From Chromera velia (taxonomy: Eukaryota > Sar > Chromeraceae): a stretch of DNA of 64,000 nucleotides. A program made the position numbers and the translations under genes. The stretch lies in contig JAHBMJ010005802.1 in the NCBI GenBank assembly GCA_018398765.1, positions 1 to 64,000 of the forward strand, given 5' to 3'. The notes under the pieces are model-generated. The model saw only the letters and a program-made list of their open reading frames with translations. It was not told the DNA's origin and did not search any database. Of the stretch, positions 54,883-64,000 are shown piece after piece. The first letter of the stretch is position 1; the number at the start of each line of letters is the position of its first letter.

Positions 54883-56717
54883 TATAAGGCGAATCCTCTG
54901 GGTAAAAATATTTAAAAACTGTGGGCTACTACCAGTGTGAGCCAAATTTTCAGCCTACTTTGAGACAAATTACACATTTAACTTTAAAAAATTCTTTAAA
55001 AAAAAGTATAATCATTCAACCCATTGTATGCATGAAATCTCAGTAATCAATCATTAAAAATACCTGTAAAACTTGTATAAGTAGAGTTCAGTCTTAAGCC
55101 CGACGTCCCAATGAGTCTCTGTTACTGGGCATTCACTGGGACTGCATGCCTCATCCAACAGAACAGGCTTGGAGAAGCTCCTTCTGCTATGTGTGTAGAG
55201 GGCCCCCAACGGTTAGCGGCTCAGCGCCTCAGAAAAGAGGATAGAGGTGGACTTCGCTTTGTCGCAACAATCGTAAATAACACTTCGTTCAACTCACTTT
55301 CTTCCTTCTGTTTCTTCCCTCCGCAACCCGCTCCTTACACAAACGCAACTCCACGGATTCAGTGTGTGCTGACTGAGTCCCCCCCGCCACCCAACAGAAC
55401 CAGTTGATAAGTCAGTCGACGGGCCGGCCGCCTCCCTTCCCGTTTTGTTTTGTACATCCAGGTAAAATAGGTCGACATCCACCTTTCCTTCTCTCTGCAT
55501 CTGTACGACCATTCCTGGTTCCCGTCTCCACCCAATCATTATACCTTTCCCCTTCTGCAAACCTCTTTCAGATAAACCCCAAGACCCTAAGAGCAGGCAC
55601 ATCACATCACACCCCCAACCGGCCACACAAAAGAAATCGACAGCCGGTAACGCGCACAGGGCTGCTTGGCTTCTTTTTTCGGCTTTTTGACTCCAAAGCA
55701 AGTAATCGGCGCCCGCCAGTCAACAAAAAATCATTACAAAGAAGGAGAACAAGTGAAGGAAGCAGGAAAAAAGTCTTCGACGAACGAATGGTGCAAAAGC
55801 ACGAATCACACCTAAAAAAACAGAAGGAGGATAACAGAAACAAATCAACCAACACGCCCTCGAACGACTTGTGAGAAAAGATGCCGCAAAGAGCGGGGCC
55901 GTATGTGCAGACTCAAACGTTGCCTTTCCATGTTGCCACTCTAGAACCAACCTGCTGCTCTCTTCCCCTCAGGCGGGAAGAGATTTTCATGTGCAAAGAA
56001 AGATGGGGGGACGATTGAAGCTTCCTCTTTTGCGATGTCGGTCATCACCAGAGGAAGAGAGAAGAGAGGTCAACAAGCGGAACACAGAGCAAATTCATCG
56101 ACAGAGAGTAATGGCACAACAGAACCGGCCGAAAAGGGAGATAGATGATTCCATCCATCCATCCTTTCTTTGTTTCTTTAGTCCTTTCTTTCTTTTCTCC
56201 CTTCTTCCGTTGAGCCAGACAGCCATGCAGATCTTCGTTTCTTTCTTTAGTTCTTTCCCTCTTTCCTCCCTCCTTCCTTTGAGCCAGACGACTACGCACA
56301 CAGTACAATACGGTTCATCAAAAAAGAGTTGTGGGTGAAAGTGCAAGCAGGCTGAAAGGCAGCTAGCCAGTCAGCCAAGCGAGTGCAAGACAAAGACAGA
56401 GACAGAGAGAGAGAGGACGAGGCAGGACATCCATGAGGATACAAACGACACAAATCCGTACACAGACAGACAAAGAGACAGGCCGATAGAGAAACAGACA
56501 AACAGAAGCGTTGTTCTCAGACAGAGACAGAAAAAACAGGAACTAGCGATACAGACAGAGATGCACATGCCCGCCCCAACTTCCCCCGGAACTCACCACA
56601 ACATTCCAATTACTTGCCCTCCCTCCCCCCTGCTTCGTCCCCGCGGCCCCCAACCCCCAATGTCTCGCTGACTGAAATCGTGACACAGACAGACAAACAG
56701 ACAGGATGACAGACAGA
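54883..56717. other. Intergenic, 3' of the mannosidase gene
   Basis: AT-rich to 55100, then mixed. A 70-80 bp duplication with TTGAGCCAGAC ends lies at 56160-56290, and ACAGAC/GAGA simple sequence at 56390-56540 and 56690-56720. The 156-codon plus frame at 55404-55874 has no recognisable domain or coding bias that I can support. Confidence 0.5.
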
Positions 56718-58718
56718 TCAAATGAAGACCACAAAAGTGCGAATCTCGGCTGCCTTCAGGGTCACTGTAGTGCTGCCCAACCTTGGGGCCTCATGTACAG
56801 GGGGGGTCCTGTAGAAATTTGCAGGACTCTTTGCAGCAGCAGATGCAGAGGCACTGCTGCCGTTCTCTGCGACTTCGGATGCTTCTGCTTTCTCTCTCGA
56901 CCCTCTCAATCCGCCCACGCGGGGGGCCTCACAGGTCTCCCTCAACCACTCAATTCTGCGGATCTCCGACAGAGCCACTGTGCCCGAGAGGGCCGTCTCG
57001 ACTACCTCAAGGCCCGACTCGCCAATCAGAGAGGGGGGGAAAAGGGAGGCAAGGTCGAAGTCGGCAGGACCTTCAAGAGCCTGAATATCCTCTTCAGACA
57101 CCCCACTGCTAAGGGCCTCGTTCTTTCCAAATAGGTGCTGCAGTCTCACGAGGACATGCTGATACTCGCTCTTTGGGCGCTCTTCAAGAAAGTTGGTGAG
57201 CAGAGGTGCGAATGTCAAAAGTTTCAGGTTGGGGGAAACCTTCAAGTCCTGCAGGTGAGTGAAAGAACCACCAGATTGGGAGGAATGGAAAGAGGGGGTG
57301 GACAGCAGGCGTCGTTCCACTGCTACTGCTTCCTCCGAGGCCTCTGCCGTCTCTGTTTTCTTCTGGGGGGAATATTGAACAAGCAGAGAATTGACAACGG
57401 ACTGCTCTGTCATTCTCTGCAAAAATGCGCTTTTCGGGCCCGGTTCCTCGAGAAGGACAAAGAACGAACCCCGGACCCTCAAACCGCTTCCATCCTCCTG
57501 CCCAAGCCCCATTCCGGGCTCTTCCAGAGGCTCACCCACACCCCTAGAGTCATCCTTTCTCAGACGGCGATGAACCATCAATTCAATCTGGCCACTCTCA
57601 AGCGATGCCGCCCCCTGTGAGCGGTCGGTGACCACTGTGAGGCGACGTGGCTTCGACTCATTTGCCCCTTTCTTTTCTTTTTTCTCCTTCTCTTCGATGA
57701 AGACTGCTGAGTTGACAGGGAAATAGTTAGAGCTCGAGGGGGCCTCCTCCTGCCACACAGGGGAGAAGTCGGGTCGGTGGAACCGTTTCCTCTCGATCAT
57801 CTGGAGGCCGTTGCTGTCCGTTGAGAACAGATCCCCCGACCTTCATGAACAAAACAGAAGAACAGGACACAACAGAAAGCAACAGAAAGAAAGAACACAG
57901 GATTACAGCACAGCAGAGAGACAGAGAAAAAGGATGGTGGTAAAGAAGGTTGAGTGAAGAGAGAGGCAGCGGCCTGAGACAGCCAAGGATGGCCAGGTGC
58001 GCGTGGGTGAAAGGGAACACCGGGGGGAACCACAGGAGGAGGAAATAGTTAGATGAACAACAACACAGAGAGAGAGAGAGAGAGAGAGAGACAGAAAGAA
58101 CTTGAGAGAGAGAGAGAGAAAACAAGTGGGGGCGCAAACGATAAGGAGTAATTGAGAGAGAGAACGAATGATGAGGGAAAGTCAACGATCAAGGGACAAG
58201 CAAGGAGAAAATATTTATGCCTTTTCTCCACTTACATCTCACTGACTCACTGACTGACTGACTCGATGTCGGTTTTCCATAGTGAAACGACCTCCTTCCC
58301 GACATCGTCATCGTTCAGGGGCCCCACACCCCACCGGACTTGAATGCGCGGAATGCCCTCACAGATCCTGTACGCGTGGAAGGCAGGCCACGCCTGCGGA
58401 TCCTTCGAGAGGCTCTCTGGAGCATCGAAGAAGACCATCGCCTCCTGGCAAGGGGCGTTCAATGGGGCCTTGACCTTAACCACCTGTGTCTTGGTCAGCA
58501 CGATCTTGTTTCCCTCCGTCTCCTCCTTCCCCTTCTCGTCCTCAGTCAACGGCTGTTCCTTGAAGATGTACGCCCCTGACTTCTGGCCCTCTCCCTCGAA
58601 CGCCTTGTAGTAAGCGAAACTGTGGCTGACCTCCATGGACAGCCCACTCTTTTTGTTCGTCACCTTCCTGAATGATATCAGGGCGGGGGGAGGGAAGCAA
58701 CAAGAGGAAGATCCACAG

Positions 58719-58750
<32 letters not shown>

Positions 58751-60305
58751 GGGTCCAGCGAGGGAGAGAGACGGAACAAGTAGATCGCCTGTTCCTGCAT
58801 TGCTGACGAGAAAAGGAGCACGAAAGAACGCAGACTGCGCCCACAGAAATGACGTCAACAAAGATAACGGGAAAGAAATCTTCCTGACTTTTTCAAAGCG
58901 CAACAGCAGCCAACCTCGGCCTCCCCCTTTTTACTCTCTCTCTCCCTGGATACGACAAGGCGCTCTCTCTGCCGCTTCCTGTCTATTGTGCCTTCTGTGC
59001 TTTCCTCTTGTCCGTTCCCTGTACCTCAATATCTGAGAACGTATACAGTTGATCGTCTGACTGCTGTCGAACTGACTTCAGGCAGCTTCCCTTATCGCAG
59101 CCCTTGTCAAACTCCAGTCTATACTCCGAAGTCTCGAGGAGCATCTTCTCCTCTTCCCCTTCTTTCTCCTCCTCTCCCTTCTCTTCTGCGTTCTCCCCCA
59201 TATTCGTCAACTGAATGAGGCGATAACTGAGGGCTGGAAGGTCGGAGAGCTTGAGGGTGAGCGTGTAGGGTTTTTGGCCCTCTCTCCACGTCCCTGCTCT
59301 CTCTTCCTCGTCTCCAACCAACGGATTCCTGGAGACAGAAAACGCCGTCGGGACAGACGGAGAGACCCCGGGGGTCTTGTCCTCAACCCGAATGTTCTCG
59401 GCAGGCACTGGAACGTCCAGAATCGTGTCCTTCGCGTGCTCGTGCTGATTGAAGGCAGCAACGATCACCGACCCGCCCACTTCACTCAGGGCGTGGGTGC
59501 CCGCACAGACGGAGATGTTGGCATATGGGCAGTGGGTCAGTTCGATCGTCGGCTCGATAGGAGTGGGGGGGGCGGGGTTCGCACGGAGCAGGTCTGCGAT
59601 GCGGTCGGCAAAGAAAAAGCCTGCCGCCCTGTGTGCTTCCTGCGCTGCTTCTGCGAGTCTGTACGTGTAGTCGTCGTTGACTGCCTGCTTTTCGGTGCCG
59701 CTGACGGCATCGTGATGCTGTGCGATTCCGAGTGCCTCTCTCAAGGAGAATAGGGCGGATTCGGTTGCAACACGCGCCCCTTTGGGAAGGGGTGTTCCCT
59801 TTGCACGAGCGGCGAGGGCCTCGGAGAGATACATTTTCTCGAGGGATTTGAGAAGAGCGGAAACGGAGCGGACAAGCCCCTTGATGCCGGGACGGGATGT
59901 GAAGTAGCCAGTCCAGTAGGCATCTTGGTGCTCTCCGTAGGGAAAGAAATCGTCCCTCTCTCCGGAGAGATCCTTTGAGAAGTCACCCTTGGAGGGCAAT
60001 TTCAGAGCCTCTTTGGAAAGGTCTGAGAGGTAGTCGGCGGGTGTGGAGTATTTGGCGGTCATGCTGAACTTGTCAGGCTTGGAGTTGATGTATTTGATCA
60101 GTGCGTCCATGCCTCTGAAGGTGTGGTAGGCGTTCTTGTAGTTGAAGTCGTTGCCCATCGTCAGCATGATGTGCTTGGATCGGAACCTGAGGATATCACA
60201 CATCAGTAAGGCCTTATGAGTGAGCGAATGGAAATACATGGAAGAGCTGTCAAAAAGAAAACGGCGAATGAAAAAATGCAATTTTTGACTTTATCCTTCT
60301 TTCCT

Positions 60306-60336
<31 letters not shown>

Positions 60337-62047
60337 GTTGGCACACACCTGACGACTCTTTGGTTCCTTCTCGCTCCAGATTGAAACTTCTTATTCGCGG
60401 TGCGGTCATCTTTGCTTTCTTTGTTCTCGCTCCACTGCTTCTGAAAAAAACAGAGCGCACATTGCGACAACCATCTGTCTCTGTCACATTCCTTCTGGAG
60501 CTTCTGCTTTTTCGTCTGCCCTTCGTCTGTGCAGGTAGGCACAGGGGTACCCACCCCCCCACCTGTTGAAGAATGAGTCTTCCATCAGGGAGGCGAATTT
60601 CTGGGCCTGCTCCGGCAAGTTGTACTCGAACAGGAGAGGGTCGTCCTGGATGAAGGGCTTGCCGTCAAAGTCGAAGTCGGGGGGGTAGGAGTAGTGATTC
60701 GCTTGCAGCTGCAATGCGGATGGATACGAAAAAGGAATAAAGGCATCAATGGATGGATGCTCGCACAATGGAGGCAACAAAGCAGCTTGGCTATGAGCAC
60801 ACTGGAGAGGATTCGTCATGAAGAACATCAAGGTTGGCTTCTGTTTTTAACGCTCAGGAAGGAAAGAGAGGGAAGCCTAGTGTCCCACAGCACATCTGAT
60901 CCATCGTTCAGCTCATTCAGGTATGCCTTCGTCTCTGTTGACCTACCTGTGTGTAGATATCGCTGACAGCACCGACCGAAGGCTCGGATCTGCACGCACG
61001 CACGGAGGGCGGGATGATAAAATCGATCAGCATCGCCAAGAACACAAAAATTAAAGAAGTTGCAGTGACCTAAGCAGATGGGCAGGAGAACTAGCCAAGA
61101 CACACCACAACTAACAAAACAGGAAGCAGCTTCAATCCATGGACAGACACCGCCTTTCCGTCTGTCTCACTCACACAGGTTTGGGGTGAAGGCCGTATTC
61201 CTTTCCTTTTAAATCTTTCATTTTTGACAAACAAAACATGAGCTCTCGTCTGTAAAGGCAGGCAGGAAGATAGCCTGAGCACACCGGTGCAGTTTTTCGA
61301 CATGTTTTCTTTCTTCCTTTCCTTTTCTTTTCTTCTTTTTCTGGCTTTACGTGCTTCCTTCCGAACACCCTCACACCGACCGGCTGACCTGTACAGCATT
61401 TCAAGACTCTTCTCCTTCTCCCTCTTGGCCTTGTCCTCTCCATCGGCCCGGGAAAAAAAGTAACCGTCGAAGCCCATCAAGGCCTGGAGGTAGGCGTTGC
61501 TTGCAGAGTGACCAAAAGGGTCAATCTGCCACCCGGTGGTGGGAAGGACTTTGAACGTGTCGGAGAGGAATCTGTGTCCCAACTCCCACTGATCGATCAT
61601 GTCGATGTAGTGAGTAGCGGCCTCGTCGTGCATGCACCAACCGCCGTTACTGAACTGGAGACGCCCCTCTTCAACGAACTTCTTCACCATTTCGCGCACC
61701 TCCGTTGTCTGACCCCGCCACCATCTCCAGAAGAACGCCATTTCTACATACGTAAATTTTCGGTGCGCCCCATCTGCCCACTGCGGCTCCAGGTTTTGGA
61801 CCACAGTGGTAATGATGGACTCAACGTCCGAGTCCTGAATCTCTGCGCGGAGGCCTTTGAAAAGATCATCGACGGTCTTCAGCCAACCGACATCATCGTG
61901 AGTGTGTGCCACGAAATGCAGCACGTGTTTTCCCTCTTCGTTTCCTTTCACAGAAGAAGACGCTTCGGCTACGGAAGAAGCAGTGTTGCCTTCCTGATGC
62001 AAGCCCGAAACGGCCGCAGCCAGGAGAACAACGGGCAGAGATCTCAT
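56718..62047 (-). CDS. MAN2B1: Lysosomal-type alpha-mannosidase (GH38), 6 exons
   Basis: Exons 62047-61389, 60989-60947, 60708-60563, 60186-59025, 58663-58263 and 57840-56718 join in phase to 1177 residues. An N-terminal hydrophobic segment (LPVVLLAAAVSGL) acts as signal peptide. The GH38 active site is complete: THDDVGWLKT (zinc ligands His50 and Asp52), TTGWQIDPFGHSASN with the nucleophile near Asp176, TMGNDFNY, and AQHHDAVSGTEKQAV with the last zinc histidine near 440. The C-terminal beta domains show SGAYIFK and TDSNGLQMIERKRFHRPDF, then a YFPVN block as in animal lysosomal enzymes. It hydrolyses terminal alpha-mannose from N-glycans in an acidic compartment (family knowledge). It is somewhat longer than the human enzyme (about 1010 residues) owing to charged inserts. 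The exon 5 acceptor (GAAG before 58663) is the least certain junction. Confidence 0.93.
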
Positions 62048-62480
62048 CCTGAAATTATCAGGCGACGAGACGAACAGGAAAAAACAGATTCAAGCGACAC
62101 GCCTTTTCGTCTGCGCTGAGCCTTCGAGAGTCTCTAGTGGCAGACCGAGAGAAAGGGCACAAGGTGAAGACAGTGTGCCAGGTGCGGATCAAGGGGAGGG
62201 AGCTTTGTGAAAGCGAATAAAAAGGAGAATGGCATGTATTGGCATGTTCATGCATGTTCTACTAAGCTCCTCCCTTCTCTTCCATGCGAGAAAGGGAACG
62301 ATCTTCCCGCGGAATGCGGCAGACTGAGCGCTTGCGAATGGGGCAGGCCAACTATGGCCAACTGCATGCATGGTTCGAATGGTCGGGGCCGAAGGCCGCG
62401 CCGGGCCCTGCACCCTGCATGCAGTGACTGGTGGACTGGTCATGCAATCAGTGGACAGATGTGGACGGAGATCACTAAGG
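62048..62480. promoter_or_regulatory. Upstream region of the mannosidase gene
   Basis: Lies directly 5' of the minus-strand start at 62047 and must hold its promoter and 5' UTR. No TATA or other core element is recognisable. GCATGCATG palindromes occur near 62365 and 62415. Confidence 0.35.
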
Positions 62481-62649
62481 TTCAACTTCCACAGCTATGC
62501 TTTGCAGACAAGCTTATTATAAGACATAATAGATCATTGACATTATATTGTTGTGTTCATACCGCTGGTTCGATATGATCACTAGTCGAGAGTGACCGCT
62601 TGAATGAGCCTGCCGAGCTAGCTCCAATCTCAAGTGACACTCTCTAGCC
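62481..62649 (+). repeat. 169-bp direct repeat, left copy
   Basis: Starts TTCAACTTCCACAGC and ends CTCTCTAGCC. It differs from 63371-63539 at a single base. Confidence 0.9.
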
Positions 62650-63370
62650 GCGAAATCCCGACGAGAAAAATCCCAAACGTAGGCCATAAAAGGGCTACGA
62701 CCCTCCTGCTGGCCAGACCGCATTCGAAGGGTGGGCTGCCCGAAGGGAGGCCACCACGTTGCAACGCCATTGGGTGGGTGGGCGGGGAAGACCTGCAAAA
62801 TTCCACGTAATTCGAACGTTTCTCTGCCTCCTACCATCCTTTGCATGGGATAAGTCGGCGGGTGTTTTTTTTATCTACTTCGATCAAGACACCTCTTAAG
62901 ACCTCCAGCCACTGTCCCTGATACATCGTCCTCGACGTGGCTTTCTTAGCCTCTCTGTCTCTCGGGTGGGTGGACGGGCGTTTTTCTATCTACCCCGATA
63001 GTTTTACCCCCCTGGGCCCCGAGCCACTGTGCCTGACGCGCTGTCAATTGCGCCGTCTTCGATGTGGCTCGGTCTTGGCATCTGACAGACTTGGACGTAT
63101 TCTTTTATCTACTGTTTCTGCTCCTCATAGCGTTCTTGGTTCGGCCACCGTTTTATATTCTGTCAGCCGTCTCGTGTTCTACTTTTTTCCGGGATATCTA
63201 TAAAAGCGAATTTCTCATGCGGCGCCGCGCGCTAAGGCGACGCCCTTCTCTGTACTTTTCTCAAATGCCTCAGTGGCTTGCGCTCTTACCGCGTTGCAGC
63301 GCTTGGTTCCAGCTGAACGTGTATTCTCGCTCCGTTGTCTGTTTTGGTATGGCTCCGCGAGAATTCACAC
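62650..63370. other. Unique 721-bp segment between the 169-bp repeats
   Basis: No gene. Contains two diverged copies of a roughly 100-bp unit (about 62851-62945 and 62967-63070) sharing GGGTG/GGGCGTTTTT, TATCTAC, AGCCACTGT and CGTGGCT/TGTGGCT words. Together with the flanking repeats it could be the interior of a miniature LTR-type element. Confidence 0.5.
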
Positions 63371-63539
63371 TTCAACTTCCACAGCTATGCTTTGCAGACA
63401 AGCTTATTATAAGACATAATAGATCATTGACATTATATTGTTGTGTTCATACCGCTGGTTCGATATGATCACTAGTCGAGAGTGACCGCTTGAATGAGCT
63501 TGCCGAGCTAGCTCCAATCTCAAGTGACACTCTCTAGCC
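63371..63539 (+). repeat. 169-bp direct repeat, right copy
   Basis: Partner of 62481-62649, same length and orientation, 168 of 169 bases identical. No shared target duplication is evident outside the pair. Confidence 0.9.
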
Positions 63540-64000
63540 CCCATACCCCTACAAACCCCCCAAGAGTGGCCTATCCGGGTTTGCGCACGACCCGCATGGC
63601 CCTATGGCCTGTGGCACGAGCCGTGCCCCACTGCCAGAACCGTGGCAGTACGCAACAGATGTACCAACTTCTCCATGTCTTAAAACACTCTGCCCGTGCT
63701 TACACCGCGTCACAATGAGACAACACATACTATCATACTTGCTAAGAGGGTTAGACCCTCGAATCTGAAACTACATACACCAAGTCCTATCGTAGCAACT
63801 AACCCAGCTACATATGCCATCATACCTAATGGCAGAGTGAAAATTTCGTCACTTTAGCATCAGTGAACCCGACACTAGACCCGACAGTACCACTTCTCCT
63901 TACATAATCTCATGTACCATGAACGTCCGTTTGTCACACTGTATTCATATCGCTACCGTCGTAGCCGGTCATAGCCCTTTCGTGATACTACACCAAAACT
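63540..64000. other. Right edge of the window, nothing recognised
   Basis: Mixed sequence with short frames only. No tRNA, rRNA or coding exon could be supported. Confidence 0.45.

Noticed and set aside
55404-55874. 156-codon plus frame downstream of the mannosidase gene
   Set aside because: Composition is low-complexity and Lys/Arg/Asn-rich toward the end. No domain, no splice context.
63371-64000. tRNA or 5S rRNA genes in the right edge
   Set aside because: No cloverleaf with A and B boxes, or 5S-like sequence, could be found by eye.

Overview
This is nuclear DNA of a eukaryote with spliceosomal introns and heavy repeat content, most likely a unicellular alga or other protist. The intron-rich genes, a ciliary tubulin-polyglutamylase subunit, a PLP-homeostasis protein with a signal-plus-basic leader and arrays of C-x2-H-G-R zinc motifs fused to an HNH domain would fit a chromerid such as Chromera velia or a related alveolate or stramenopile. 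That placement is inference, not proof. Two N gaps (10359-10393 and 42085-42388) sit inside simple repeats.

Layout. 1-10.8 kb is repeat territory: foldback and hairpin repeats, a 5.7 kb satellite of 47-49 bp units (2490-8165), a 61-bp degenerate array and GA/ACAG simple repeats. 10.8-18.4 kb holds a hAT-like terminal-inverted-repeat (TIR) element carrying an unknown ORF, followed closely by a nearly full-length but broken Ty1/copia element with 307-bp LTRs and a 5-bp target duplication. 19.8-20.8 kb is an intact single-exon PLP-binding protein gene (YggS/PLPBP family). 22.8-23.8 kb is a copia fragment. 24.2-29.2 kb is a ten-exon MICU-type mitochondrial calcium-uptake regulator. 29.7-30.2 kb is a Mutator-like MITE. 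30.9-33.9 kb carries two tandem zinc-motif/HNH genes, the first damaged. 35.6-38.4 kb (minus) is a two-exon R3H-domain gene. 38.8-40.7 kb is a TIR element encoding a charged coiled-coil protein. 41.2-47.3 kb is a ten-exon gene resembling tubulin polyglutamylase subunit TPGS1. 47.8-48.7 kb is a large foldback. 49.9-51.2 kb (minus) is a TLDc-domain gene that seems to use 29-nt introns. 51.9-54.9 kb is a non-autonomous LTR element with a foldback MITE nested in its left LTR. 56.7-62.0 kb (minus) is a six-exon lysosomal-type alpha-mannosidase. 62.5-63.5 kb carries two nearly identical 169-bp direct repeats.

Exon models for the MICU, mannosidase and TPGS1-like genes were joined by hand from GT/AG sites with consistent phase. 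They give uninterrupted proteins of 395, 1177 and 673 residues. The R3H gene gives 854 residues. The host genes show no operon-like or pathway logic: they are independent housekeeping or ciliary genes separated by AT-rich blocks that hold nearly all of the TIR elements.

The points most worth following are the zinc-motif/HNH gene pair, the charged-protein TIR element, the hAT-like element with its unexplained ORF, the 29-nt introns, and 5' splice sites embedded in GTCA tetranucleotide repeats.
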